Below, piece by piece: positions 1 through 8,868 of a DNA stretch of 64,000 nt. Origin of the DNA: Granulosicoccus antarcticus IMCC3135 (GTDB taxonomy: Bacteria; Pseudomonadota; Gammaproteobacteria; Granulosicoccales; Granulosicoccaceae); the NCBI RefSeq assembly GCF_002215215.1, contig NZ_CP018632.1, forward strand, positions 2,228,501-2,292,500, written 5' to 3'. Within the stretch, counting starts at the first letter, position 1, and every line of letters starts with the position of its first letter. A program made the translations under genes and the position numbers. The notes under the pieces are model-generated. The model was not told the origin of the DNA and ran no database searches. It saw only the letters and a program-made list of their open reading frames with translations.

Positions 1-978
1 GGCCAGGATGCCAATGGCGCGTTACGCACCTGTTTCATGGACCCTGCCAATATCATTGGCTACCCGGATCACTACGTACAATCGACAGAGCGGCATCCCA
101 TGGACTACCTGTCAGCCCGGCTGACTGACAAGGGTCTGGCCAAGGGGCGCATTGGCGTGGAGATGGATAACTACTGGTTTACGGCAGCCGCATTTGCTTC
201 CTTGAGCAAGCATCTGCCCAACGCGCAGTTGCTGGATGCGACAGCACTGGTCAATTGGCAGCGTGCCATCAAGTCGGACGCGGAGATTGGCTATATGCGT
301 CAGGCTGGCAAGATCGTAGAGAAGATGCATCAGAGAATTTTCGACAAGATCGAACCGGGTATTCGCAAGTGTGATCTGGTAGCTGATATTTATGATGCGG
401 CACTGCGCTTCGATGAAAAGGCGGGGTATGGCGGGGACTATCCGGCCATCGTTCCCCTGCTACCATCGGGGACGGATGCCAGCGCACCTCATCTGACCTG
501 GGACGACTTGCCCATGCAAACCGGGCAGGGCACGTTCTTCGAAATCGCAGGCGTGGTGCATCGATACCATTGCCCACTGTCTCGAACCGTGTTTCTGGGC
601 AAACCTACCAGCACATTTCTCGATGCTGAAAAGGCGGTGCTGGAAGGCATGGAAGCCGGTCTTGAGAAGGCACGTGTCGGCAATGCTTGTGAAGACATAG
701 CGCTGGCATTCTTCAGTGTGCTCAAGAAGCATGGCATAGAAAAAGACAATCGCACCGGTTACCCCATCGGGCTTTCGTATCCGCCTGACTGGGGGGAGCG
801 AACCATGTCTTTGCGTCCTGGAGACAAGACTGTGCTCCAGGAAAACATGACGTTCCATTTCATGACGGGGTTATGGATGGAGGACTGGGGGTTCGAAATA
901 ACCGAGAGTATCCGCATCGGATCCAATGGGCCTGAATGTCTTTCCGATGTTCCACGCAAGATGTTTGTGAAAGACTGA
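1..978 (+). CDS. doeA: Ectoine hydrolase (M24 peptidase-fold), 5' truncated by window edge
   Basis: The reading frame is open from base 1 (GQDANGALRTCFMDPANI...), so the N-terminus lies outside the window and the ATG at 37 is internal. The protein has the M24 metallopeptidase (creatinase/Xaa-Pro aminopeptidase) fold of DoeA. That cytoplasmic enzyme opens the ectoine ring to N-acetyl-L-2,4-diaminobutyrate, the first step of ectoine breakdown. The identification rests on family likeness plus context: doeB starts 2 bp after the stop and a matching class III aminotransferase follows. An alternative is a generic Xaa-Pro dipeptidase-like protein, but the neighbours make DoeA much more likely. The gene is probably co-transcribed with doeB. 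Confidence 0.88.
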   Translation, partial: GQDANGALRTCFMDPANIIGYPDHYVQSTERHPMDYLSARLTDKGLAKGRIGVEMDNYWFTAAAFASLSKHLPNAQLLDATALVNWQRAIKSDAEIGYMRQAGKIVEKMHQRIFDKIEPGIRKCDLVADIYDAALRFDEKAGYGGDYPAIVPLLPSGTDASAPHLTWDDLPMQTGQGTFFEIAGVVHRYHCPLSRTVFLGKPTSTFLDAEKAVLEGMEAGLEKARVGNACEDIALAFFSVLKKHGIEKDNRTGYPIGLSYPPDWGERTMSLRPGDKTVLQENMTFHFMTGLWMEDWGFEITESIRIGSNGPECLSDVPRKMFVKD

Positions 979-980
979 TC

Positions 981-1973
981 ATGACTACAAACCCGATAAG
1001 TCCGACCATCGCCCTGGATCAGGATGGCAAGCACCACGGATTTCTGAAACTGCCTTACAGCCGGGATGATAGTGCCTGGGGGGCCATTATGATGCCCATA
1101 ACGGTCATACAGAATGGCGAGGGTCCGACCGCACTGCTTACTGGTGGCAATCATGGGGATGAATACGAAGGTCCGGTGGCGCTGCAGGATCTGGCATTGA
1201 CGCTCGAGCCTGCGCAAGTTTCCGGGCGCATCATCATCCTGCCTGCACTGAACTATCCGGCCTTTCGTGCTGGTACGCGTACATCACCGATTGACAAAGG
1301 CAACATGAACCGATCGTTTCCGGGGCGGCCAGGTGGTACAGCGACACAAAAGATCGCGGATTATGTGCAACAGTGTCTGTTGCCACTGGCCGAGTTCGTT
1401 CTGGATTTTCATTCGGGCGGCAAGACGCTGGATTTCGTACCGTTTGCTGCCGCTCACATTCAAGATGATAAACGCAACGAGAACGCGTGTTTCGAGGCCA
1501 TGAAAGCCTTCAACGCGCCTTTTTCCGTACAACTGCTGGAAATAGACAATGTAGGCATGTATGACACTGCCGCCGAGGAAATGGGTAAGGTGTTTGTATC
1601 GACCGAACTAGGCGGTGGTGGCAGCTCCTCGGCCAGATCCAACGCCATTGCCAAGAAAGGCGCACGCAATTTCCTGATTCATGCCGGTATCATCAAAGGT
1701 GAGATGGAAGTCGCTGCAACGGTCAATCTGGACATGCCGGACGGCGACTGTTTCACGTTCTGTGATCGGGATGGCATGCACGAGCCCATGGTCGATATGG
1801 GGCAGAGAGTGAAAAAAGGGGATGTGGTGGCAAGAGTCTGGCCACTGGATCGCACCGGAGTAGCCCCTACGGAGTATCACGCCAACCGAAGCGGTCTGCT
1901 GATCAGCAGGCATTTCCCGGGTCTGATTCAGTCGGGGGACTGTATTGCAGTTGTGGCAGTAGAAGTGGATTGA
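981..1973 (+). CDS. doeB: N-alpha-acetyl-L-2,4-diaminobutyrate deacetylase
   Basis: This 330-aa protein belongs to the succinylglutamate desuccinylase/aspartoacylase zinc hydrolase family (M14-like). It removes the acetyl group from N-alpha-acetyl-diaminobutyrate, the product of DoeA. The zinc-site motif GGNHGDEYEGP (His58, Glu61) and the later LDFHSGG histidine are visible. I chose the ATG at 981 (MTTNPISPTIALDQDG), 2 bp after the doeA stop, over an in-frame start at 936 inside doeA. The tight spacing indicates translational coupling. The length is normal for the family and no damage is seen. Confidence 0.9.
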   Translation: MTTNPISPTIALDQDGKHHGFLKLPYSRDDSAWGAIMMPITVIQNGEGPTALLTGGNHGDEYEGPVALQDLALTLEPAQVSGRIIILPALNYPAFRAGTRTSPIDKGNMNRSFPGRPGGTATQKIADYVQQCLLPLAEFVLDFHSGGKTLDFVPFAAAHIQDDKRNENACFEAMKAFNAPFSVQLLEIDNVGMYDTAAEEMGKVFVSTELGGGGSSSARSNAIAKKGARNFLIHAGIIKGEMEVAATVNLDMPDGDCFTFCDRDGMHEPMVDMGQRVKKGDVVARVWPLDRTGVAPTEYHANRSGLLISRHFPGLIQSGDCIAVVAVEVD

Positions 1974-2126
1974 CAGCCTTGTCACAGGCTCGCATCAGAA
2001 AAGATTGCAGAACCTGATATTTCCGGCTGGGTATATTGAATAGCCCGATTTATCAATCAGAAAATAGCAGTAAACCTATCATTGATTTTCAACATGCTGA
2101 AATTTCGGCATTATTCAGGACATGAC

Positions 2127-3500
2127 ATGAGCACAAACGATTTTCTCGCCGAATGGGACCGAGACAATTTCTTTCACCCATCCACACATCTGGCGCAGCA
2201 CGCTCGCGGGGAAACCCCCACCAAAGTTATCAAGACTGCATCGGGTGTCTACATCGAGGATCGGGATGGCAATCGCCTGCTCGATGCCTTCGCAGGCTTG
2301 TATTGTGTCAATGCAGGCTACGGTCGAAAGGAAATTACTGATGCCATTGCCCAGCAGGCAGGCGAACTGGCCTACTATCATTCGTATGTTGGTCACGGCA
2401 CCGAAGCCTCCATCACACTGGCCAAAATGATTCTGGACAGAGCTCCTGCGAATATGTCCAAGGTGTATTTCGGGCTGGGTGGGTCTGATGCCAATGAAAC
2501 CAACGTCAAGCTGATCTGGTATTACAACAACATACTCGGACGTCCTACCAAGAAAAAGATCATCAGTCGATGGCGTGGATATCACGGCTCGGGTCTGGTA
2601 ACCGGTTCCCTGACCGGTCTGGAATTGTTCCACAAGAAATTTGACTTGCCAGTTGAGCAGGTCATTCATACGGAAGCTCCGTACTACTTTCGTCGTGAAA
2701 ACCTTGATCAGAGTGAATCAGAATTTGTAGCTCATTGCGTAGCAGAGCTGGAATCCTTGATCGAGCGGGAAGGGGCAGACAACATCGCCGCCTTCATCGG
2801 CGAGCCGGTATTGGGCACTGGCGGCATTGTCCCCCCACCCGAGGGTTATTGGGCTGCCATTCAGGCGGTTCTGAAAAAACACGATATCCTTCTGATTGCT
2901 GATGAAGTGGTGACAGGTTTTGGTCGACTCGGCACCATGTTCGGCAGCGAACACTACGGCTTCGAAGCTGATATCATTACGATCGCAAAGGGCCTGACAT
3001 CCGCCTATGCGCCGTTATCGGGTTCCATCGTTTCTGACAAGGTCTGGAAAGTCCTGGAGCAGGGTACCGATGAAAACGGCCCCATCGGTCATGGCTGGAC
3101 TTATTCGGCTCACCCGATCTGTGCCGCAGCCGGTGTGGCCAATCTGAAACTGATTGATGATCTGAACCTGATTGCCAACGCCGGTAGCGTGGGTGCTTAC
3201 CTGAATCAGTCCATGAAATCGGCGCTGGCGGATCATCCGCAGGTGGGTGATATTCGCGGTGAGGGCATGCTGTGCGCCGTTGAATTCGTCAAGGATCGTG
3301 ATAGCCGGACCTTCTACGATGCGGCGGACAAGATAGGTCCACAGGTGAGCGCGGCCTTGTTGTCACAGGACAAGGTGATTGCCCGGGCCATGCCACAGGG
3401 CGATATCATCGGCTTTGCTCCGCCGTTCTGTCTGAGTGAACAGGAAGCAGATAAGGTTGTTGCAGCGACTGTGCGTGCGGTAAAGACCGTACTGGGGTAA
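2127..3500 (+). CDS. doeD: Class III PLP aminotransferase, probable diaminobutyrate transaminase
   Basis: This 457-aa fold-type I aminotransferase has the ADEVVTGFGR motif (Asp259, which contacts the PLP pyridine nitrogen) and the Schiff-base lysine Lys288 in IAKGLTSAYAPLSG. In the ectoine pathway DoeD transaminates L-2,4-diaminobutyrate to aspartate semialdehyde. That role is inferred from position behind doeA-doeB; on sequence alone it could be another omega-amino acid aminotransferase. The ATG at 2127 (MSTNDFLAEWDRDNF) fits family N-termini better than the upstream start at 2082. About 150 bp separates it from doeB. No doeC (semialdehyde dehydrogenase) follows in the window. Confidence 0.87.
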   Translation: MSTNDFLAEWDRDNFFHPSTHLAQHARGETPTKVIKTASGVYIEDRDGNRLLDAFAGLYCVNAGYGRKEITDAIAQQAGELAYYHSYVGHGTEASITLAKMILDRAPANMSKVYFGLGGSDANETNVKLIWYYNNILGRPTKKKIISRWRGYHGSGLVTGSLTGLELFHKKFDLPVEQVIHTEAPYYFRRENLDQSESEFVAHCVAELESLIEREGADNIAAFIGEPVLGTGGIVPPPEGYWAAIQAVLKKHDILLIADEVVTGFGRLGTMFGSEHYGFEADIITIAKGLTSAYAPLSGSIVSDKVWKVLEQGTDENGPIGHGWTYSAHPICAAAGVANLKLIDDLNLIANAGSVGAYLNQSMKSALADHPQVGDIRGEGMLCAVEFVKDRDSRTFYDAADKIGPQVSAALLSQDKVIARAMPQGDIIGFAPPFCLSEQEADKVVAATVRAVKTVLG

Positions 3501-3509
3501 GTGGTCAGC

Positions 3510-3557
3510 GCGGTTTCAACAAAGGCAGTCAGTTTATGATCCGCCCGTTGAAACCGC
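3510..3557. terminator. Stem-loop after doeD, possible bidirectional terminator
   Basis: Perfect 11-bp inverted repeat GCGGTTTCAAC / GTTGAAACCGC at 3510-3520 and 3547-3557 with a 26-nt loop, starting 9 bp after the doeD stop. There is no clear U-tract, so termination is inferred from position. It overlaps the 3' end of the minus-strand HxlR-like remnant. Confidence 0.45.
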
Positions 3558-3720
3558 ACTGGTGTTCATGAATCCAGTCTGCATACGTCAGTAGAACGGG
3601 TTTCCAGGCCAAGCCTTTCTCGGTAAGCTCGTAGGCGTAGCGGCGAGAGGCGGCTTCCGAGTCTATCCGCTTTATCACGCCGTGCCGGGTCAGCAGTGAT
3701 TTTGGACTTCGCTTTATAGC
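3529..3720 (-). pseudogene. HxlR-family winged-helix regulator remnant (C-terminal part)
   Basis: Reading the minus strand from about 3720 gives SLLTRHGVIKRIDSEAASRR followed by YAYELTEKGLAWKPVLLTYA, ending at a stop at 3529. This is the second half of an HxlR-type winged helix, including the wing and the conserved Y-x-LTxKG segment. No start or recognition-helix half is found upstream, where the sequence becomes unrelated. I call it a decayed fragment rather than a working regulator. It lies just downstream of doeD, on the opposite strand. Confidence 0.6.
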
Positions 3721-3783
3721 TCTTCGATCTTGTCGTCCCAGGCGATTCCCGACCCAACGCCCTGCAACCGCTCGGAGTAAATG

Positions 3784-3996
3784 GGTCGTCAGTGTCCTGA
3801 CATGAAGGCGTCACTGATATTTGAAGCCGAGGAAATACGAGCGATCTATGCCATGAATCGAAAGCAAGTGCCGAAAGATACAGTGCCGACGATAAACGGA
3901 GTCGTTCGGTTAGTTGCCATGGCGGAAGGCTTTAACGGGCGCAAGAGTGACGGAGAGTCTGGTGCAAAACGTTGTGGCGTGGCCTCGAGAAAATAA
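3784..3996 (+). pseudogene. Tn5/IS4-family transposase C-terminal remnant
   Basis: The translation contains the C-terminal signature of IS50/IS4-group transposases: PTINGVVRLVAMAEGFNGRK followed by SDGESGAK. In intact proteins this reads roughly P-LNEVVR-IA-LGGFLxRKSDGEPG-KT. Only about 70 residues survive. The DDE catalytic domain is absent, so the element is dead. Confidence 0.6.
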
Positions 3997-4053
3997 TGAG
4001 CTTCGCTGACGGGCTGCGTTATGCAGGTGCCAACCCTGAGAGGGGATGACTTA

Positions 4054-4209
4054 GGGGTCGTGAAATAATTACCTAGACATTTCGGTTGGTCCTGCGCCTG
4101 CCCGGCAAGGCGTGAGGAGGGCGAATAGCCTGCTATTCAACCGACAAACAACGCAGAAGGGCAGGATGCAGGGGCGGCTGAAATGTATAAGTAATTATTT
4201 CACGACCCC
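4054..4209. mobile_element. MITE copy 1 (156 bp)
   Basis: Non-coding element with terminal inverted repeats of about 30 bp that begin GGGGTCGTGAAATAATTAC; the outermost 19 bp are identical at the two ends. It is flanked by TTA duplications at 4051-4053 and 4210-4212. A second diverged copy lies at 7052-7208. The centre contains further complementary segments and can fold on itself. It encodes nothing and would need a transposase acting in trans, which is not identifiable in this window. Confidence 0.85.
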
Positions 4210-4351
4210 TTATGTATTACGAGGTGATCTGAACATTAGCAGGCTAGGCATGCGGTGGATGCGATTTGAATCAGTCATATTCAAGTTTGAAATGAAGCCG
4301 GTATTCAGGTAACGATTACCTGCTCTAGCCAAGTCAAACTGTCTGCAATCA

Positions 4352-4822
4352 CTAAGTGCGGTTTGCCGCGACCAGCCTTATTAAAAGACGATCAAGTTGA
4401 TTGGCAAAATTACGCCGATCTGTCTGGTTGAGGGCGGGTGGTCCACCAGTTTCAACGCCACTGCCGCGCAAAGTGTCCATGAAGTCGCGCATGTTCAAAC
4501 GTTCTCGAATGTTGTCGGCTGTGTACAACTCTCCCCTGGGGTTGATCACCGCACAGCCTTTTTCCACCAGTTCTGCGGCCAGTGGAATGTCCGCTGTGAT
4601 GACAAGATCACCTGAATTAGCGTGTTGCACGATGTAGTTGTCGGCCACATCGAATCCACTACCGACCTGGACAGTTTTAATGAACAGAGATTTTGGCGCC
4701 GGTATTGGCTGATTTGCGACCAGTGTGACCGTCAATTCCAGCCGCTTCGCGGCCCGAAATAGAATGTCCTTGACCACGCGCGGGCAGGCGTCGGCATCTA
4801 CCCAGATTTTATTGTCAGACAT
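4352..4822 (-). CDS. yaiI: YaiI/YqxD family protein (UPF0178, DUF188)
   Basis: This 156-aa protein starts [20 protein letters not shown], the hallmark of the UPF0178/DUF188 family (NYN/PIN-like fold, probable metal-dependent nuclease of unknown role). Further conserved pieces are [27 protein letters not shown] and the INPRGELYT stretch. Length is typical. It stands alone on the minus strand between the MITE and a small unknown gene. The biochemical function of the family is not established. Confidence 0.9.
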   Translation of the reverse strand: MSDNKIWVDADACPRVVKDILFRAAKRLELTVTLVANQPIPAPKSLFIKTVQVGSGFDVADNYIVQHANSGDLVITADIPLAAELVEKGCAVINPRGELYTADNIRERLNMRDFMDTLRGSGVETGGPPALNQTDRRNFANQLDRLLIRLVAANRT

Positions 4823-4905
4823 GATGTTTCCGTTTGGCTGGTCGACGGGAATATTCGTTGATGATATAGGAGGCGAACACGATAGGCTGGATGCGTAGCA
4901 TTATC

Positions 4906-5286
4906 CTATTCGTTGAGCTGCAAGTTGTCCGTCAATAAGTGGAAGCGCTTATAACGCGACACCTTTTGGAACATGGCTGGTAACTCTTCACCATCAAATT
5001 CAACAGATACTTCAATGTCATCAGCTGTCATTTTCTGGCGCAGATCTTCAATGCTCGGAACCATATCATCAGGGGCGTATGGCGCAAGAATCAGTGAAAC
5101 TGCATCAGGGAGTTCAACGCCGATTTTTCCTATCCAACCTGGATTCCAGTTACCGCCGACGAAATCATTGGCTGCATCGAACCCGTGCGACCTGCATTCA
5201 ATATTGTGGGGGTGGGCCGCCCAGTTATTGATCGGGGGGCTAGTTGTTTGATTGAGTGGGCTGACGGTGCTTGGCAGAGGCGTCAT
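4906..5286 (-). CDS. Hypothetical protein (126 aa)
   Basis: I do not recognise this protein. The last 80 residues look like a folded acidic domain (GWIGKIGVELPDAVSLILAP, then IEDLRQKMTADDIEVSVEFD), while the first 30 residues are low-complexity and may not be translated. There is no signal peptide or membrane segment. It overlaps the end of the TerB-like remnant upstream on the same strand, so the real start may be internal. It could also be a fragment of a larger lost gene. Confidence 0.4.
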   Translation of the reverse strand: MTPLPSTVSPLNQTTSPPINNWAAHPHNIECRSHGFDAANDFVGGNWNPGWIGKIGVELPDAVSLILAPYAPDDMVPSIEDLRQKMTADDIEVSVEFDGEELPAMFQKVSRYKRFHLLTDNLQLNE

Positions 5287-5490
5287 CCACCATACTGTTC
5301 AAATCATCCGGAAATAGGTTTCCCGTCTGGCCAAAAGCCAGTCCTATCGCTGCACGCTCGGATAGTCTGTCTCGTGGTCGGAACGGGCAATTTCCACCAG
5401 CAGGATTGCACTGACACGCTCTATATCCAGAGCAGAGACGACCTCGGCAGCATGGGGTTCCCACGCTGCTGAGATCTTGTTTCGTCTCCA
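5240..5490 (-). pseudogene. Frameshifted TerB-like remnant
   Basis: Two minus-strand frames join into one plausible TerB-type helical sequence. The first reads AAEVVSALDIERVSAILLVE followed by IARSDHETDYPS. The second, after a frameshift near 5345, reads ERAAIGLAFGQTGNLFPDDL followed by NSMVDDA and a stop at 5240. The LLVEIARSDxE core followed by an E-R helix is the typical acidic metal-binding pattern of TerB/tellurite-resistance-like proteins. The frameshift implies a pseudogene or a sequence error. Confidence 0.4.
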
Positions 5491-5505
5491 GCCCTAAGCA
5501 GGGTA

Positions 5506-6849
5506 TCAGTGGGTATGACGGCGCCGTTCGCCTTCTAGTTGACGTCGGGTCGCGGCGTTTAGTTCAAGCGATTCAGCGCCTGAATTTTTCAAGGCAGCAA
5601 TCGTCGTAACGCCATCTCGGTTGCTACACCAGTCAAGTCCAACGGTCATGGGAACAGCCTCCCCCAGTTCGTTGGCAAAGAAACCGTCTATCAATGTATT
5701 TGGTCCATAGATACTTTCCGCTACCCAGCGTGCACGCGCCGCAACCAAAGTATCTGCCAGTCGATTCTTCACACCCCATCCGACAAGCAATTCGTCGCAA
5801 CGATATTGCGATTCGTCCACGGGTTTGTTAACAAACGCTGAATAATAGTCGATATTGAATTCACGTTTCATCATGCCTGCTGTAAATAAAGTCGCAAAAT
5901 CTTCGCGCAGAGTGTTATATCCGTAGAACTCAGCAGCCCCATCATTCGCCATCTCAGAGCCAACGAAAGTAGGTGTGAAACCTTGCTGCTCTTCCGTGGC
6001 TATCTCGCCTTGGAAACTAACCTGCCCCAAGTCGTAAAGCGTCTGAGAATACAATGGCAAATCCAGATTAAGCCGAGGCGACAGGAAGAGCTGACTGTTA
6101 TTGTCGAGCGCCCTTGCTGGCACAAGACTGCTATCAAGTGTAGCGATGCTTTCAGTTGGCAGGTAATCAACCGCATGCGATAGCTCGTGATACAGGAGCC
6201 TGTAAACCGGTATCTCTATGTCTTTGAGAGTGCGCTCTTCTCTATCGCTCAGATCGAAAAATTGAATGGCGGGAGCATCCCCTATGCGCATGGAAACAAA
6301 TTCCCAGAACTGCAGATCCTTGTCAAATTCGCTGCGATAGTCGTCGGCTATGGAGACATTCGCCTTTTCTTCCAGACTCAACCAGAGCGTCGCCGGGTCC
6401 AACTGAATTCCGCCGGTGCCGGCCCAGTAGTGAGATGGCCGCACGGTACTGCCAATAACTATTGAAGTCAGTGACCCAAAAAGCGGAATCATGCTATCGG
6501 GGGCATCCTCCAGCAATGTTTCAAAACGCTCCCCCATCCAGTCGTGAGTGACCAGGAGGCGGTTCATGATGTCCTCCTTCGTAAAATCAGGCGTTGCCTG
6601 AGCAATGAACGGCAGTGCTTCCAGCGTACACGCCTCATCAGCAGTTTCGACCAGTGCACATTCCTTGATCAGTGAGGCGTATGGACTGTCTGTGCGGTAA
6701 ACAGCAAGTTCATCGACATCCCGGATATCGTTCCTCGCCAATACGTCTGGGTCATCATTTTGTGGTTCGGGTGTATCACCACCTGAGCCGCCGCAACCCG
6801 TTAAAATCGCCGCGATAAGTAATACCCACATCCTTGTCTTTATCATCAT
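5506..6849 (-). CDS. Secreted lipoprotein with HExxH zinc-protease motif
   Basis: This 447-aa protein begins with a lipoprotein signal (MMIKTRMWVLLIAAILTGC, lipobox LTGC, lipidated Cys19) and a Gly/Ser/Asp-rich linker, so it should be anchored in the envelope. HELSHAVD at residues 221-228 is a zinc metalloprotease motif (His221, Glu222, His225). REDFATLF near residue 315 could supply a third acidic ligand as in gluzincins. I do not recognise a named family. The substrate is unknown. The gene stands alone, about 200 bp from the second MITE. An inactive metzincin-like or structural protein is possible, but the HExxH in a helical context argues for an enzyme. Confidence 0.75.
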   Translation of the reverse strand: MMIKTRMWVLLIAAILTGCGGSGGDTPEPQNDDPDVLARNDIRDVDELAVYRTDSPYASLIKECALVETADEACTLEALPFIAQATPDFTKEDIMNRLLVTHDWMGERFETLLEDAPDSMIPLFGSLTSIVIGSTVRPSHYWAGTGGIQLDPATLWLSLEEKANVSIADDYRSEFDKDLQFWEFVSMRIGDAPAIQFFDLSDREERTLKDIEIPVYRLLYHELSHAVDYLPTESIATLDSSLVPARALDNNSQLFLSPRLNLDLPLYSQTLYDLGQVSFQGEIATEEQQGFTPTFVGSEMANDGAAEFYGYNTLREDFATLFTAGMMKREFNIDYYSAFVNKPVDESQYRCDELLVGWGVKNRLADTLVAARARWVAESIYGPNTLIDGFFANELGEAVPMTVGLDWCSNRDGVTTIAALKNSGAESLELNAATRRQLEGERRRHTH

Positions 6850-7051
6850 TACTGCCTTTCAGGTTTGAACTTCGAGGCTGAACCTTACTTCAATTTAATC
6901 TCCTTGCCTTGATTCAATGCACGGCCGTTGGCCGTGTTGTTGCTGACGAGGCGTACTGAGCAAAGGTTACACATTAACATTCAAGTGTTTTCTTGCCGAC
7001 AATGGTGCCATACAGAAGTCGTCGACACTCAGGGCAGAGACGGAATGGTTA

Positions 7052-7208
7052 GGGATTGTGAAATAATTAAGTATCAATTTTCAGTTGGTCCTGCGCCTGT
7101 CCGGCAAGGCGTGAGAAGGGCGAATAGCTGGCTATTCAACCGCCGAACAACGCAGCAGGGCAGGATGCAGGGACGACTGAAAATGATAGTTAATTGTTTC
7201 ACGATCCC
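7052..7208. mobile_element. MITE copy 2 (157 bp)
   Basis: Diverged copy of the element at 4054, sharing the outer GTGAAATAATTA and the core GGTCCTGCGCCTG. It has inverted ends beginning GGGATYGTGAAA and TTA duplications at 7049-7051 and 7209-7211. The IS701-type element starts 4 bp beyond its right end, so the target site of that IS overlaps the MITE duplication. Confidence 0.82.
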
Positions 7209-7212
7209 TTAG

Positions 7213-8690
7213 TCCCACTGTGTTAAATTATTTTACGATGGTGCCGGTCGATTTGCACAGCAGGGACAGCGAACCAATGTTGCTGCAATGGCTTGCGCAA
7301 TATACCAACGCAGTGTGCTGATCGAATCATCGACATGACGTTGTGCTCGCTGGGGAACCGCGTGGGATGTAATCGTCGGGTAGGGCAGATTCTTTGCGTG
7401 GTTGGGTACTTTTTTTTTCCTCTCCCGGGTGCGTCAAACGCTCGGCAACCAAAAATGCGTAGGCCGCTATGCACAAGCTGGCATGGTGATGAAAACCACG
7501 CCAGTTACGTCCTTCATAGTGATTCAAACCCAGCTCGTCCTTGAGCTCCTGATAGTCTCTCTCAACTTGATAACGCATCTTGATGTTATAGACCAGTTCC
7601 TTGATTGGCGTGGATGCTGGAAGCGTGCCTAGCGAGTACTTGGTCGGTGCCTCCTCACCCTCTGGCCATTCCACCAAGAGCCATTGTGTGGCTCTGAGGG
7701 TGCTTGTCAGATGATCCCTGTGGGCTGCTCGCACGCGTAACGCGATAAACCAGGAGCTCAACGTCTCATTGGTCCCCTCACGCCATTCCACGAATTGCCA
7801 ATCCTGCTCGCTTACCGCCAATGCCACCTCTTCACAGCTTTGTGGTTCGTGACCTTCGGCAAAGCGATGTCGGGTTGGCGTCCTGCCTCGAGTGCCTGGT
7901 TCCTTGGACTTCGGTGGCAAGGGTTTTACACCAGGTGCCCAGATGCTGGTACTGGGATTGACGCCCACCATATACTTCAAACCCAATGCATCAAGCCCTT
8001 CGCGAAACGCCGTGTTGTTGCCATAGGCAGCATCGGCAAGCACCACGCCGGGTGTCACATCACGCTCAAGGGCCGCTTGTATTTGCTGCAAGGCGATCTC
8101 GGGCTTGGTCGCAAACTCTATCTCCTCGGGTATGCCTACTGTGTCCCGACGTTCGCTATCCTCACACCACAGCTCTGGCAGGTAGAGTCGATAATCCACT
8201 GGCAAACTCGCCTTTTGTGTGGCGATGGATAAGCTCACTGCCACCTGACAGTTGGCCTTTTTACCCAATTGCCCGCAGTATTGGCGAGCCACTCCGGCAG
8301 AGTGTTTACCCTTCTTTGGGATACCCGTATCGTCCACGATCCAGTACAGGGCTTCACCCGCGCCCATTCTTGCCACCACCCATGACCAGCACTTATTCAG
8401 TATTTTTCGATCAGACCAATTGGAATCGGCAACGAAGTGATGTAGCCCTTGATGCTGTGATCGCACGTTGTACGGATCCACGGCTGCCGCCATGGGCTCA
8501 ACGCTCTTTCGATCAAGCGTCAGCATCAATGCTGAGCAATAGTTGATCAGGTGCGGATGTCGAGTGGCATGACCCAGCCCTTCGCAGAGGTATTTCAAGT
8601 ACTCGTTCAATTTATCCACAGAAACCATGATCGCCTCAATTAAGTTTTGACACATGGTTTTATATAGACTATAAATTTAACACAGTGGGA
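7213..8690 (-). mobile_element. IS701-family insertion sequence (1478 bp), complete
   Basis: Perfect 17-bp terminal inverted repeats TCCCACTGTGTTAAATT are at 7213-7229 and, inverted, at 8674-8690. They are flanked by a 4-bp TTAG duplication (7209-7212 and 8691-8694). One transposase gene fills the element on the minus strand. The intact ORF, ends and duplication imply recent insertion. Confidence 0.92.
7327..8628 (-). CDS. IS701-family transposase
   Basis: This 433-aa DDE transposase of the IS701 family binds the 17-bp ends and moves the element. It has the early DDTGIPKKGKHS motif (first Asp), VVLADAAYGN (second Asp) and QELKDELGLNHYEGR (Glu region), with the usual GFHHHASLCIAAYAFL C-terminal helix. 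I placed the start at 8628 (MVSVDKLNEY) because a GAGG sits 5 bp upstream; an in-frame ATG at 8655 is possible. Confidence 0.9.
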   Translation of the reverse strand: MVSVDKLNEYLKYLCEGLGHATRHPHLINYCSALMLTLDRKSVEPMAAAVDPYNVRSQHQGLHHFVADSNWSDRKILNKCWSWVVARMGAGEALYWIVDDTGIPKKGKHSAGVARQYCGQLGKKANCQVAVSLSIATQKASLPVDYRLYLPELWCEDSERRDTVGIPEEIEFATKPEIALQQIQAALERDVTPGVVLADAAYGNNTAFREGLDALGLKYMVGVNPSTSIWAPGVKPLPPKSKEPGTRGRTPTRHRFAEGHEPQSCEEVALAVSEQDWQFVEWREGTNETLSSWFIALRVRAAHRDHLTSTLRATQWLLVEWPEGEEAPTKYSLGTLPASTPIKELVYNIKMRYQVERDYQELKDELGLNHYEGRNWRGFHHHASLCIAAYAFLVAERLTHPGEEKKSTQPRKESALPDDYIPRGSPASTTSCR

Positions 8691-8868
8691 TTAGGTATCG
8701 AACCTTCGTAAAGCTGGCCGCGAGTCAGTAATGATTATGCGTTGCCAGAAGCTCTATTTCGCACGACAAAATATCGACCCGATTCCCCTCACGAGGGATT
8801 CGATAGCTTGGAGCACGCGAGGCAATGCGTGCGCTCAATTTGTCCAGTGCAAGTGTCAACCAGATTGG

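Noticed and set aside
4112-4312. Small plus-strand ORF over MITE copy 1, similar to one at 6928-7212 over copy 2
   Set aside because: The similarity comes from the shared non-coding MITE sequence and the ORFs extend into unrelated flanks, so neither is a gene.
7795-8546. Plus-strand ORFs inside the IS701 element
   Set aside because: They are antisense to a complete transposase with known motifs and have no recognisable content.
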